Shown one piece after another: positions 45,768-54,961 of a stretch of 64,000 nt of DNA. Below the pieces are notes generated by a model. The model did no database searches and was not told where the DNA came from. It worked only from the letters and a program-made list of their open reading frames with translations. The translations under genes were made by a program, and so were the position numbers. Every line of letters starts with the position of its first letter. Position 1 is the first letter of the stretch. Source of the stretch: Oxalobacteraceae bacterium (GTDB taxonomy: Bacteria > Pseudomonadota > Gammaproteobacteria > Burkholderiales > Burkholderiaceae_D); NCBI GenBank assembly GCA_030698225.1, contig JAUYNR010000107.1, positions 28,406 to 92,405 on the forward strand. The letters run 5' to 3'.

Positions 45768-46999
45768 CAGTGAAGGAGTTCGCTAAAAGGAATGAAATTG
45801 ACCATGTCGCCGCTGGCGATGATGCAGCCGGGCGGATTGTCGATCAGGCCGTCGCCCCAGACGGTCGAGGTGAGCACGCCCGAGCTTTGATTCGGGAACA
45901 GATCCAGCCCGCCCTGCGGGTTGATTCTGGCGCGCAGGAATTCGTTGCGGCGATCGCCCTTGCTCTGGCTGAAGTCGGCGCGCAACTTGTACGCGTTCGG
46001 CGCAACCTGCTGCACGCCCTGCAGACGCAGGATGAAGGGCCGCACGAATAGCAGGAAAGTGACGAAACTCGATACCGGATTGCCGGGCAGGCCGATGAAG
46101 AAGGCAGCGCCGCCACGATCTTCGGAGCGCTTGACTTCGCCAAACGCCAGCGGTTTTCCGGGCTTGATCGCGATCTGCCACAGGTTCAGCCGCCCTTCCG
46201 CTTCGACTGCCGGCTTGATGTGGTCTTCCTCGCCGACCGAGACACCGCCGGAGGTCACGATCAGGTCGTGTTGCTGTGCGGCGCGGCGCAGCGTGTCGCG
46301 GGTGGCGTCTAGCGTGTCGGGCACGATGCCGTAATCGGTGATGGCGCAGCCGAGATTTTCCAGCAGAGCGCGCAGCGTGAATTTGTTCGAGTTGTAAATT
46401 GCGCCGGGCTTCAATAGCTCGCCGGGCATGGTCAACTCATCGCCGGTGAAAAATACCGCGACGCGCAGCCTGCGCACTACTGGCAGCGTGGCCAGCCCGA
46501 CCGAAGCTGCTAAGCCGAGTTCCTGTCCTCGCAAACGGGTGCCGGCGGGCAGGATCACGCTGCCGGCGCGGATGTCTTCACCGGCGCGGCGTATCCATTC
46601 CCCCACTGGCGGCGCATGATTGATGGTGACTTGGTCGCCGTCAAGCGCGCACAGCTCCTGCATCACCACCGCGTCCGCGCCGTCCGGAATCATCGCGCCG
46701 GTAAAAATCCGGGCTGCAGTACCGGGCTGCAACGCGTGCCCGAGATGGCCGGCCGGTATCCGCTGACTGACGGTCAATGTTGCCGCCCCGCTGGCGCAAT
46801 CGGCGGCGCGCACCGCATAGCCGTCCATTTGCGTATTGTCCTTCGGCGGCACGTCGAGTTGCGAGCTTTGCGCGGCGGCCAGGATGCGGCCATTGGCTTT
46901 CAAGGTTGCCAGTTGTTCGATTTCGGTGACTGGCCTGGCCGCTGCGAGAAGCAAGGCCAGCGCTTCGGCGGCGTCCAGCATGGGTTTCTTTCCGGTCAT
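45767..46999 (-). CDS. moeA: Molybdopterin molybdenumtransferase MoeA
   Basis: This 410-residue enzyme inserts molybdate into adenylated molybdopterin. Domains I-IV are visible in order. Segments include LDVPPKDNTQMDGYAVRAAD, IFTGAMIPDGADAVVMQE, GEWIRRAGEDIRAG, FFTGDELTMPGE, DLIVTSGGVSVGEEDHIKPA, KPGKPLAFGEV and GLPGNPVSSFVTF. The ATG at 46999 has GGGAGCACC directly upstream; the ATG at 47014 is less well placed. It leads the moeA-moaD-Stealth unit. A GCGG/TACTCC repeat copy lies 38 bp upstream. Confidence 0.94.
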   Translation of the reverse strand: MTGKKPMLDAAEALALLLAAARPVTEIEQLATLKANGRILAAAQSSQLDVPPKDNTQMDGYAVRAADCASGAATLTVSQRIPAGHLGHALQPGTAARIFTGAMIPDGADAVVMQELCALDGDQVTINHAPPVGEWIRRAGEDIRAGSVILPAGTRLRGQELGLAASVGLATLPVVRRLRVAVFFTGDELTMPGELLKPGAIYNSNKFTLRALLENLGCAITDYGIVPDTLDATRDTLRRAAQQHDLIVTSGGVSVGEEDHIKPAVEAEGRLNLWQIAIKPGKPLAFGEVKRSEDRGGAAFFIGLPGNPVSSFVTFLLFVRPFILRLQGVQQVAPNAYKLRADFSQSKGDRRNEFLRARINPQGGLDLFPNQSSGVLTSTVWGDGLIDNPPGCIIASGDMVNFIPFSELLH

Positions 47000-47004
47000 G
47001 GTGC

Positions 47005-47100
47005 TCCCAATCATACTTATGGCAGTAAAAACGATGCCGCAATTATAATATGCGGGAAAGGCAGTAATTTTGCCTATACTCCCGTATTTATTTCAATTTA
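47005..47100 (+). repeat. GCGG/TACTCC A+T-rich element, copy e
   Basis: The perfect inverted repeat CCGCA-ATTATAATA-TGCGG starts at 47037, and TACTCC follows at 47077, 25 bases after GCGG. It lies just upstream of moeA, reading away from it. Confidence 0.65.
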
Positions 47101-47129
47101 TGCAGCAAGATACCGATGCCGCTCAGTCT

Positions 47130-47178
47130 GCAAATGCCCTCTCTCCCGGCCACTCTCCCACCGGTGGGAGAGTGGAAC
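47130..47178 (-). repeat. CTCTCCC/GGGAGAG hairpin repeat, copy 3
   Basis: CCACTCTCCCACC-GGTGGGAGAGTGG (47150-47175) is a perfect 26-bp palindrome, preceded by CCCTCTCTCCCGG. On the minus strand it matches the order of copy 2. It lies 15 bp downstream of the thrC stop. Confidence 0.7.
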
Positions 47179-47192
47179 AAAGGCCCGGATAT

Positions 47193-48677
47193 TTACAGAC
47201 CGGTATGCTTGGAGATGAACGCCTTGACTTGCTCGATATCGTCCGGCATCACCTCGAAGCGCTGCGGCAGTTCCTCGATATTCTCGAAACCGGCCGGGCG
47301 CTCGGCATCGGTGCCCAGCGCTTCCAGGATGGTTTCGTTGAACTTGGCGGCCAGCGCGGTTTCCAGCACGATCATGGTCACGCCCGGCTGCAGATGTTCG
47401 CGTGCGACCTTGACGCCGTCGGCGGTGTGGGTGTCGATCGTGATCCCGTACTCATCCTGCACGTCGCGGATCGTGTCGAGCCGGTCCTGATGGGTCGATT
47501 TGCCGGACAAAAAGCCGTATTGCGCGATCTTGGCGAATTCATCGCCGTCGCTGCCAGGCTTGCCGGAAAGATCGAAACCGCCGTGGCTTTCGACCTTCTG
47601 GAACAACGCGCGCACGCGGTCGCCGTCGCGCCCCAGCAGATCGAAGATGAAGCGCTCGAAATTCGATGCCTTCGAGATATCCATCGACGGACTGCTGGTG
47701 TGATAAGTCTCGGCCGACTTGCGCACCCGATACACGCCGGTGCGGAAGAATTCGTCCAGCACGTCGTTCTCGTTGGTGGCGGCGACCAGCTTGTCGATCG
47801 GCAGTCCCATCATGCGGGCGATGTGGCCGGCGCAGATGTTGCCGAAATTTCCGGACGGCACCGTAAACGACACCTTTTGCGTGTTGTCGGTGGTGGCTGC
47901 CAGGTAGCCGCGGAAGTAATAGACCACCTGCGCGACCACGCGGGCCCAGTTGATCGAGTTGACGGTGCCGATCTTCTGGCGCGCCTTGAATTCCAGGTCG
48001 TTGGAGACCGCCTTGACCATGTCCTGGCAATCGTCGAACACGCCTTCCACCGCGAGATTGAAGATGTTCGGGTCTTGCAGGCTGAACATCTGGGCGGTCT
48101 GGAACGCGCTCATCTTCTGGTGCGGCGACAGCATGAAGACGCGGATGCCCTTCTTGCCGCGCATCGCGTATTCGGCCGCGCTGCCGGTGTCGCCGGAGGT
48201 CGCGCCGAAGATATTCAGCTCGGCATTATTCTTGGCCAGCGTGTATTCGAACAGGTTGCCCAGCAACTGCATCGCCATGTCCTTGAAGGCCAGCGTCGGG
48301 CCGTTCGACAGCGCCTGCAGCATCAGCGTCTTGGCGCCGCCACGGCCGAGCTGCTCGTCCAGCAGATGCAGCGGCGTAATCTGGCTGGCGTCATCGCCCT
48401 CGCGTGCATTGCGATAGATCTCGGCAGTGTAGGTCTTGCGCGTGATGGCCTTGAGATCGGCATCCGGGATGTCGGTGGCGAATTTTTTCAAGACTTCGAA
48501 CGCCAGATCGGCATACGAGAGCTTGCGCCAGGCATTCAGTTCTTCGCCCGTGACCTGCGGGTATGCGGCCGGCAGATACAGGCCGCCGTCGGGCGCCAGT
48601 CCGCCCAACAGTATCTCGGAAAAGGATTGCGGTGGGCAGGATTGAACGGTGCCGGAGCGTGTGGAGACGTATTGCAT
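47193..48677 (-). CDS. thrC: Threonine synthase
   Basis: This 494-residue PLP enzyme converts O-phospho-L-homoserine to threonine. The N-terminus is YVSTRSGTVQSCPPQSFSEI with LAPDGGLYLPAAYP. The PLP lysine is in NGPTLAFKDMAMQLLGNLFE, the phosphate-binding loop follows at GATSGDTGSAAEYAM, and the later VPSGNFGNICAGHIARMMG is typical of the ThrC family. The ATG at 48677 (MQYVSTRSG) is preferred over 48710. Homoserine dehydrogenase, usually upstream, is not adjacent here. Confidence 0.94.
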   Translation of the reverse strand: MQYVSTRSGTVQSCPPQSFSEILLGGLAPDGGLYLPAAYPQVTGEELNAWRKLSYADLAFEVLKKFATDIPDADLKAITRKTYTAEIYRNAREGDDASQITPLHLLDEQLGRGGAKTLMLQALSNGPTLAFKDMAMQLLGNLFEYTLAKNNAELNIFGATSGDTGSAAEYAMRGKKGIRVFMLSPHQKMSAFQTAQMFSLQDPNIFNLAVEGVFDDCQDMVKAVSNDLEFKARQKIGTVNSINWARVVAQVVYYFRGYLAATTDNTQKVSFTVPSGNFGNICAGHIARMMGLPIDKLVAATNENDVLDEFFRTGVYRVRKSAETYHTSSPSMDISKASNFERFIFDLLGRDGDRVRALFQKVESHGGFDLSGKPGSDGDEFAKIAQYGFLSGKSTHQDRLDTIRDVQDEYGITIDTHTADGVKVAREHLQPGVTMIVLETALAAKFNETILEALGTDAERPAGFENIEELPQRFEVMPDDIEQVKAFISKHTGL

Positions 48678-49142
48678 AGTGGTGGGTGGCTGCACGGTGC
48701 CAGAAGTCACGCAATCTGGTGCCGGACGAGCGCTGAAGGTTGGTTATCGGGAGTCGGCGACTATTATAGCTGCGACGCTGCCGCTGCGGGCGATGCAAAA
48801 AAGGGCGTTATCCGGCATTTCATCAACCCGCATTCAAGCTTGATTTTGCGGCAGTACATGGCTGGGAGCAGTGTTCCAGCATCAGGAGCGCAAGGGCGCC
48901 TGATCCGTAAATATTGCTCAAATTCCCCAATGCAGAAAATGCAATAAGTAATCAGAAGCTTGTTTTTTATCAAATCCACTTGATTGCATTTAAATTAATA
49001 TTTCGCTGCGTTAATTTAAATTTCCTGATGGAAATTGTGTGTTTTTTCTGCATGGCTTTGGCACCCGAACTCATCCAGGGCACGATCATCCGGCACGGCA
49101 CCATCGATTTCCAATAATCCAGCACTTTCCAGGGCGGTGATA
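48678..49142. other. 465-bp divergent intergenic region
   Basis: This lies between the thrC start (minus) and a chemoreceptor gene (plus). A 71-codon minus-strand open frame spans part of it, but its codon use and composition do not look coding. It holds the promoters of both genes; I cannot locate either with confidence. Confidence 0.5.
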
Positions 49143-50792
49143 ATGAATTCCAGCAACTTGAAAATCGGCGTGCGTCTGGGACTCGGCTTTGGCCTGATTC
49201 TGCTGATGATTGCCGTGATGGCCAGCATCAGCTTGTTCAGCATGTCGAAAATCCAGAAAGATTTCGACTTCAATGTCTCCGTGACCAATGTCAAGGTCGA
49301 GGCACTGCATGACCTGCGCCAAGTGATTATGGAGGCCATCGTTACTGGCCGCAATATCGCCCTGTTGAGTGAGCCGGCAGCCGTCGAGCTGGAAAACAAG
49401 AAGCTCGCGGCGGCGCGCCAGGAGTATGGCAGCCTGTTCGACAAGCTCAGCCTGATGGTGACGCCGGAAGAAAAAATGTTGCTCGATAAAGTCACGGCGA
49501 CGCGCCAGGTCGCCGTCGAGGCACAAAAAAAAGTGGCAGACCTTTCGCAGGCGTTCGAGACTGAAGCGGCAATGAAAATGACGATCACTGAAGTGCAGCC
49601 GCTTCAGATCAAGACGCTGGATGCGATCGGCGAATTGATCGGATTCATTGGCAAGAATGCAGATCTGGCCAATGACAATGCAGGAAGAACGCTGGCTGCT
49701 GCACGTCTGGCCACTCTTCTGATGTCCGGCATGGCGGTATTGTTTGGTTGCGTGATTGCCTGGTGGGTGACACGCAGTATCGTCGTACCGCTGGCTGAGG
49801 CGGTCGGTGTGGCGCGCCGTGTGGCCGGAGGCGACCTTAGCGGCCATATCGCGGTCAAGTCCACCGACGAAACCGGCAAACTGATGCAGGCAATGAAAGA
49901 GATGACAGAGCACCTTGCCAACATCATCGGCGAAGTGCGCAGCGGTACCGAGACCATTGTCACTGCATCGGGACAGATCGCAGCCGGCAACCTCGACTTG
50001 TCCGGCCGCACCGAGGAACAGGCCAGCGCACTGGAAGAAACGGCATCCACGATGGAAGAACTGACCTCCACGGTAAAGCAAAATTCGGACAATGCGCGCC
50101 AGGCCAATATGAAGGCCATAACGGCTTCTGAAGTGGCGGTCAGGGGCGGCGCCGAGGTGGCCCAGATGGTCGAGACCATGAGTTCTATTCACGCATCATC
50201 CCGGAAAATCGTCAATATCATTGGCGTGATCGATGGCATTGCATTCCAGACCAATATCCTGGCGCTCAATGCCGCCGTCGAAGCAGCACGTGCCGGTGAG
50301 CAGGGGTGCGGCTTTGCGGTGGTGGCGACTGAAGTACGCAGACTGGCGCAGCGTAGCGCCACGGCGGCAAATGAAATCAAGAACCTGATTAGCGATTCGG
50401 TCGACAAGGTAGAAGCCGGCAGCAAACTCGTCGAACAGGCCGGTAAGACGATGGATGAGGTCGTCTCCAGCATCCGGCACGTGACCGACATCATGGGCGA
50501 GATCACCGCAGCGAGCCGAGAACAGAGCGAGGGCATCGAGCAGGTCAATGATGTGATTCTGCAGATGGATCAAATAACGCAGCAAAATGCCGCACTGGTG
50601 GAAGAAGAGGCAGCGGCAACCGCGTCCTTGAAAGATTTGGCCGACAACCTGGCGTTCGTGGTCAGCGCGTTCAAGCTGGAGACGATGTCCATCGTGATGC
50701 GCACTGGACATGACGGCTCTTCCGTGGCGACGCAAAATCAAACGGCCAGTGCACTACCGATGACGCCGTCTGCGCCGCAACGTATCCACTAG
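49143..50792 (+). CDS. Methyl-accepting chemotaxis protein (tip Arg-to-Cys)
   Basis: This 549-residue chemoreceptor has a first transmembrane helix (VRLGLGFGLILLMIAVMASI), a 4-helix-bundle-like sensor to about 185, a second helix and HAMP. The signalling domain follows with GTETIVTASGQIAAGNLDLS and the hairpin tip [20 protein letters not shown]. The tip normally reads EQGRGF; here the Arg codon is TGC (Cys), a change that could alter coupling to CheA/CheW. The ATG at 49143 is chosen. It is followed 142 bp downstream by a gene for a secreted Cache-domain protein, a possible ligand-sensing partner. Confidence 0.92.
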   Translation: MNSSNLKIGVRLGLGFGLILLMIAVMASISLFSMSKIQKDFDFNVSVTNVKVEALHDLRQVIMEAIVTGRNIALLSEPAAVELENKKLAAARQEYGSLFDKLSLMVTPEEKMLLDKVTATRQVAVEAQKKVADLSQAFETEAAMKMTITEVQPLQIKTLDAIGELIGFIGKNADLANDNAGRTLAAARLATLLMSGMAVLFGCVIAWWVTRSIVVPLAEAVGVARRVAGGDLSGHIAVKSTDETGKLMQAMKEMTEHLANIIGEVRSGTETIVTASGQIAAGNLDLSGRTEEQASALEETASTMEELTSTVKQNSDNARQANMKAITASEVAVRGGAEVAQMVETMSSIHASSRKIVNIIGVIDGIAFQTNILALNAAVEAARAGEQGCGFAVVATEVRRLAQRSATAANEIKNLISDSVDKVEAGSKLVEQAGKTMDEVVSSIRHVTDIMGEITAASREQSEGIEQVNDVILQMDQITQQNAALVEEEAAATASLKDLADNLAFVVSAFKLETMSIVMRTGHDGSSVATQNQTASALPMTPSAPQRIH

Positions 50793-50934
50793 AGTAGCGC
50801 GGCAGTGCCGCTGATACTTTTGCAGCTTGAGTGTTTCGGCACCAGCAGGCGTAGACGTGAATTACACAAAATAAACTTGGGTCATCGATGCCATCGTGGA
50901 GTTTTTTGATGTACTTGCTAAAGGGAGTGAAGAA

Positions 50935-51390
50935 ATGAAAAAGATATTCAACGGAATCGTGATTGGTTTGTGCGCGCTGGCCATCAATGGGGCTGCGGTT
51001 GCTGCCGACAAGGGAACGGCTGACGAAGCAGTTGCGATGGTCAAAAAAGGTGCGGCTTTCGTGAAGACGAACGGCAAGGAAAAAGCATTTGCGGAATTCA
51101 ACAATCCCAAAGGCCAATTCGTTGACCGCGACCTGTATATCATGGTGTACGACATGGAAGGCAATAACAAGGCGCACGGGTCTAACCAGAGGCTGGTCGG
51201 CAAGAACCTGCTTGAAATCAAGGATGCTGACGGTAAATATATCGTCAAGGGCCTGATTGAAGTTGCCAATAAAGGCAAAGGCTGGTTTGACTACAAATGG
51301 CCGAACGGCATTACCAAAGCCATCGAGCACAAGTCCACTTATGTTGAAAAAATGGACGACGTGCTGATCGGTGTCGGCATTTACAAATAA
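50935..51390 (+). CDS. Secreted single-Cache-domain protein
   Basis: This 151-residue protein has a signal peptide (MKKIFNGIVIGLCALAINGA, cleavage near VAA-DKG) and a single Cache-type sensor domain of about 120 residues. FNNPKGQFVDRDLYIMVYDM, HGSNQRLVGKNLLEIKD and GWFDYKWPNG follow the sCache_2 pattern. No transmembrane helix or output domain follows, so it is a soluble periplasmic protein. Such proteins are often encoded next to chemoreceptors; binding of a small organic ligand and presentation to the upstream receptor is inference. GGGAG precedes the ATG at 50935, which is preferred over 50896. Confidence 0.82.
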   Translation: MKKIFNGIVIGLCALAINGAAVAADKGTADEAVAMVKKGAAFVKTNGKEKAFAEFNNPKGQFVDRDLYIMVYDMEGNNKAHGSNQRLVGKNLLEIKDADGKYIVKGLIEVANKGKGWFDYKWPNGITKAIEHKSTYVEKMDDVLIGVGIYK

Positions 51391-51633
51391 TCGGGCCGAT
51401 TGGATGCAGAAGCTATTGGCCGCCTGCATCCTGTTGCACAATCCGGCCGAATGTCTGCTCGCCCCTTAGCGGCGCCAACGCAAAGTTCGCGTTGAATACC
51501 GCTGGATGATTCGTTCAGCTCGGTGTCATCTCCCCTGCTTCCGTTGCGCACATTGCGGTCTCTCATCTGAGCAAAATTTCCGCTGAGCCGACTTTCTGAA
51601 TTTCCAGAGCCACCGCTGTTCTTGCCGGGATAA

Positions 51634-51658
51634 GAAAAAAGCGGGATTCCCGCTTTTG
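51634..51658. terminator. Intrinsic terminator of the frd operon
   Basis: AAAAAAGCGGGATTCCCGCT is followed by TTTGT. On the minus strand the hairpin GCGGGA-ATCCCGC ends in TTTTTT, two bases beyond the frdD stop. The plus-strand reading is also possible for the Cache gene. Confidence 0.85.
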
Positions 51659-51659
51659 T

Positions 51660-52016
51660 CTAGAACCCTATTGCCAGGATGCTGAAGGCCGCGATTACCG
51701 TTCCCGCCAGCGCGGTGCCGTAACAGGCGAAGCGGGAAGCCGGGCTCGGGTGAATCCCGACATCATGCAGGCTCTTGTAAATCCGGTGCGCCGCGTGCCA
51801 CAGGTACAGCACGATGATCGCGAGTATGAACAGCTTGCCGGCAATATGCTGGGAAAAACCAAGCATGCGCGGATAACTCATCATGTCGTGCGGCAACAGA
51901 AATCCCAGCGGCACGGCCACGCCCGTGATGAAGATCAGTACCGGGCCGGTCAGTGCCGACAGCATGCCGCCGGCGCCGAACAGGGCCCAAAAGATGGGTG
52001 CATTCGATCGTTTCAT
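51660..52016 (-). CDS. frdD: Fumarate reductase membrane anchor FrdD
   Basis: This 118-residue protein has three transmembrane helices and matches FrdD (E. coli 119 residues). KRSNAPIFWALFGAGGMLSA begins it, as in E. coli [22 protein letters not shown]-type N-termini, and GVAVPLGFLLPHDMMSY and IVLYLWHAAHRIYKSLHDVG follow. With FrdC it anchors FrdAB and binds quinol. The start ATG at 52016 overlaps the frdC stop. It is the last gene of the operon, next to a terminator. Confidence 0.93.
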   Translation of the reverse strand: MKRSNAPIFWALFGAGGMLSALTGPVLIFITGVAVPLGFLLPHDMMSYPRMLGFSQHIAGKLFILAIIVLYLWHAAHRIYKSLHDVGIHPSPASRFACYGTALAGTVIAAFSILAIGF

Positions 52017-52426
52017 GACTTCATGCTCCAGGCAATCAGAAACAGCACAACAGTGCTCGCAATGGCAGCCGCGATGCCGGTACGGGTGATGACTTTGCCG
52101 GCCACCCGCTTGCCGCCGACATGAAGCGGCGGCAGGGTCTTGGGCATGATGTCGAACCATGACCAGCTATGGTAGATCACCAGCGCCAGCGCCAGCAGAT
52201 GCAGCGCGATCGAGAGCGGGCTGGTCAGCACCTGCAGCCAGCCGTTGTAGGCGGCCTCCCCTCTGGCAAGGCACACCAGCCCTGCCAGCAGCACGAACGC
52301 ATAGGCAGCAACCGCCAGCGCAGTGCCTTCGCGCAGCATGTAGCGCAGGAACCACGGATTCTTGCGCCACCAACCGGCCATCGGGCGCAGGTACGGGCGG
52401 CGTGCGCCGTTTTGCATGTCATTCAT
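52013..52426 (-). CDS. frdC: Fumarate reductase membrane anchor FrdC
   Basis: This 137-residue protein has three transmembrane helices. RPMAGWWRKNPWFLRYMLRE near residue 15 is the typical FrdC start, followed by LARGEAAYNGWLQVLTSPLS and HSWSWFDIMPKTLPP. Its start shares ATGA with the frdB stop, and AAAGGAG precedes it by seven bases. The protein takes part in menaquinol oxidation in the membrane. Confidence 0.93.
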   Translation of the reverse strand: MNDMQNGARRPYLRPMAGWWRKNPWFLRYMLREGTALAVAAYAFVLLAGLVCLARGEAAYNGWLQVLTSPLSIALHLLALALVIYHSWSWFDIMPKTLPPLHVGGKRVAGKVITRTGIAAAIASTVVLFLIAWSMKS

Positions 52427-53178
52427 TTGCCTACTCCTTTTGGCCTGAGAAAGCTCAGGAAATAATCCTTGGCGCTGTTGATCTTGTTCAGGTTGACAGC
52501 ATTGGCCGGATCGACGTTTTTGGGGCAGACCTCGGAGCAATACCCGACCGCCGTGCAGTTCCAGACGCCTTCTTCGGCGCTGAACATCTCCATCCGTTCC
52601 GCTTGCGCGCCATCGCGGGTATCGCTGTTGTAACGGTGCAGCAGCGCCAGGATGCCGGGACCCATGAAGTCGCTGTTGATCCCGTACTGCGGACAGGCTG
52701 CGTAGCACAGCATGCAATTGATGCACGAGCTGAACTGTTCATAGCGTTCCAGCTCGGCCGGCGTTTGCAGGTATTCGCCCTGTTCCAGCGTGCGTGCTTC
52801 CTTTGGGATAATGTAGGGCTTGATACTTTCCAGCTTGCCGATGAAATCATCGGCCGACACGACCAAGTCGCGCTCGATCGGGAAGTGATTCAGTGGCTCG
52901 ACGCGCATCTTGTGCGGAAAGAAATCGCGCAAGAAAGTGTGGCACGACAGGTTAGGCACGCCATCGATCATCATGCCGCAGCTGCCGCAGATTGCCATCC
53001 GACACGACCAGCGGTAACTGAGCGTGCTGTCGAGCTCTTCCTTGATGTATTGCAGCCCCTGCAGTACCGACATGTCATCGGTAAATGGCACCGAATAGGT
53101 CTGGAAAAACGGTTCCTGATCCTGCTCGGGACGGTAGCGCAGGACTTCGATCTCGATTTGCCGGGTAATTTCAGTCAT
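52423..53178 (-). CDS. frdB: Fumarate reductase iron-sulfur subunit FrdB
   Basis: This 251-residue electron-transfer subunit has three clusters. The [2Fe-2S] ligands are CRMAICGSCGMMIDG then a later Cys, the [4Fe-4S] ligands are CINCMLCYAACP, and the [3Fe-4S] region is CTAVGYCSEVCPKN. All ligands are present. The ATG at 53178 (MTEITRQIEI) overlaps frdA by eight bases and is preferred over 53208. It passes electrons from quinol to FrdA. The high similarity in motif wording to the E. coli enzyme, rather than to SdhB, supports the Frd assignment. Confidence 0.95.
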   Translation of the reverse strand: MTEITRQIEIEVLRYRPEQDQEPFFQTYSVPFTDDMSVLQGLQYIKEELDSTLSYRWSCRMAICGSCGMMIDGVPNLSCHTFLRDFFPHKMRVEPLNHFPIERDLVVSADDFIGKLESIKPYIIPKEARTLEQGEYLQTPAELERYEQFSSCINCMLCYAACPQYGINSDFMGPGILALLHRYNSDTRDGAQAERMEMFSAEEGVWNCTAVGYCSEVCPKNVDPANAVNLNKINSAKDYFLSFLRPKGVGK

Positions 53179-54961
53179 GGACGGCCTCCTTTCTGTCATC
53201 CTCGGCATGCTCGCCGGCGGCGCCGTAGGCGCGCACTGCCGGCTTCGATCTGGTAATGGTCACTGCGCTATAGCCGATGCGCGGTGGGCCGTCACCCTCA
53301 TAATGCGCCAGTGAGTGTTTCAGATAGTTTTCATCGTCGCGTTGTTCGTAGCCATCCAGCCGCTGGTGCGCCCCGCGTGATTCCTTGCGGTTCAGTGCGG
53401 AATAGACCATCGCCTGTGCGACATCGAGCTGGAAGCCGAGTTCGATCGCCTGCAGCCAGTCGGTGTTCCAGCCGCTGGATTTATCGTCGACCCGTACTTT
53501 CAGGAAGCGCTGCCGCAGTTCGTCGATTTTGTCGCAGGTGGCCTGCATCTCGCTGCCGGTACGATAAATGCCGCAACCGCTTTCCATGCTCAACGCCATT
53601 TCGCGGCGCAGCACCGAGATGCGCTCGCTGCCGTCTTCGCGCTTGACCAGATCCAGCGCACGCTGCTGCGCCACCTTGGCCTGATTCTCCAGCGTGGTTG
53701 AAGCGCTGGATGCCACCGAGCGGGCAAAGCGGGCCGCTTCGTCGCCGGCCACCTTGCCGAACACGCACAGTTCGGCCAGCGAATTCGAGCCGAGCCGGTT
53801 GGCGCCATGGATGCCGACGCTGGAACATTCTCCCACTGCAAACAGGCCGGGCAGCCGCGACGCAGTCGTGCCGCTGACTTCGATGCCGCCCATCGTGTAG
53901 TGAATCGCCGGCCGCACCGGTATCGGCGTGACGACCGGATCGATGCCCATGTAGCGCTCCGCCATCTCGCAGATCAGCGGCAGGCGCTCGCGGATTTTCT
54001 GTTCGCCGAGTGCGCGCAGATCGAGCAGCACCGCCGAGCCTTGCGGCGTATCGATGGTCCGTCCCTTGCGTTCCTCATGCCAGAACGCCTGGCTCAGACG
54101 GTCGCGCGGCCCCAATTCCATCGCCTTCTTGCGCGGCCACGGATCGGGCGGGCCGAGCCCGTAATCCTGCAGATAGCGGTAGCCATCCTTGTTCACCAGG
54201 ATGCCGCCTTCGCCGCGGCAGGCTTCGGTAAACAACAGGCCGGTGCCCGGCATGCAGGTCGGGTGGTATTGCATGAATTCCATGTCGCGCAGCGGCACGC
54301 CGTGTCGGTACGCGAGCGCCATGCCGTCACCGGTGACGATGCCGCCGTTGGTGCTTTGGCGGAACACCCGGCCGGCGCCGCCAGTGGCAATGATCACCGA
54401 CTTGGCCTTGATCAGCACGAATTTTCCGGTGCCGATTTCGATTGCCAGCACGCCTTGGCAGCGGCCGTCTTCGACGATCAGATCACAACAAAAAAACTCA
54501 TCGAAGCGCTTGATCGCAGGGTATTTGATCGAGGTCTGGAACAGTGTGTGCAGCATGTGGAAGCCGGTCTTGTCGGCGGCAAACCAGGTGCGTTCGATCT
54601 TCATGCCGCCGAATGCGCGCACGTTCACATGGCCATCTTCCTTGCGGCTCCATGGGCAGCCCCAGTGCTCCATTTGCACCATTTCCCTGCTGCAGTTGGC
54701 GACAAAATAATCGACCACGTCCTGCTCGCACAGCCAGTCGCCGCCGGAAACGGTGTCGTTGAAATGGTGCTCCAGGCTGTCGTGCGACTGTGTCACCGCC
54801 GCCGATCCGCCTTCGGCTGCCACGGTGTGGCTGCGCATCGGATAGACTTTCGACACTAAAGCGATCCTGAGGCCGGCATCGGCTTCTGCCGCCGCAATTG
54901 CGGCCCGCAAACCGGCACCGCCACCACCGACGATCACGACATCTGTTTCAAATATTTCCAT
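53171..54961 (-). CDS. frdA: Fumarate reductase flavoprotein subunit FrdA
   Basis: This 596-residue catalytic subunit reduces fumarate to succinate in anaerobic respiration. The FAD motif is VVIVGGGGAGLRAAIAAAEA. The flavin-linked histidine is in MRSHTVAAEGGSAAV at about residue 45. Segments such as GDWLCEQDVVDYF, GGMKIERTWFAADKTGFHML, QYHPTCMPGTGLLFTE and HANRLGSNSL-like GANRLGSNSLAELCVFG follow E. coli FrdA closely. It is the first gene of a gap-free frdABCD operon. A betaproteobacterium with this E. coli-type quinol:fumarate reductase implies anaerobic or microaerobic growth and possible acquisition from gammaproteobacteria, which I cannot test here. Confidence 0.95.
   Translation of the reverse strand: MEIFETDVVIVGGGGAGLRAAIAAAEADAGLRIALVSKVYPMRSHTVAAEGGSAAVTQSHDSLEHHFNDTVSGGDWLCEQDVVDYFVANCSREMVQMEHWGCPWSRKEDGHVNVRAFGGMKIERTWFAADKTGFHMLHTLFQTSIKYPAIKRFDEFFCCDLIVEDGRCQGVLAIEIGTGKFVLIKAKSVIIATGGAGRVFRQSTNGGIVTGDGMALAYRHGVPLRDMEFMQYHPTCMPGTGLLFTEACRGEGGILVNKDGYRYLQDYGLGPPDPWPRKKAMELGPRDRLSQAFWHEERKGRTIDTPQGSAVLLDLRALGEQKIRERLPLICEMAERYMGIDPVVTPIPVRPAIHYTMGGIEVSGTTASRLPGLFAVGECSSVGIHGANRLGSNSLAELCVFGKVAGDEAARFARSVASSASTTLENQAKVAQQRALDLVKREDGSERISVLRREMALSMESGCGIYRTGSEMQATCDKIDELRQRFLKVRVDDKSSGWNTDWLQAIELGFQLDVAQAMVYSALNRKESRGAHQRLDGYEQRDDENYLKHSLAHYEGDGPPRIGYSAVTITRSKPAVRAYGAAGEHAEDDRKEAVHD

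Noticed and set aside
47070..48947. 625-codon open frame on the plus strand
   Set aside because: It is antisense to thrC through its whole length, lacks any domain, and thrC has full PLP motifs on the other strand. High G+C makes long antisense frames common here.
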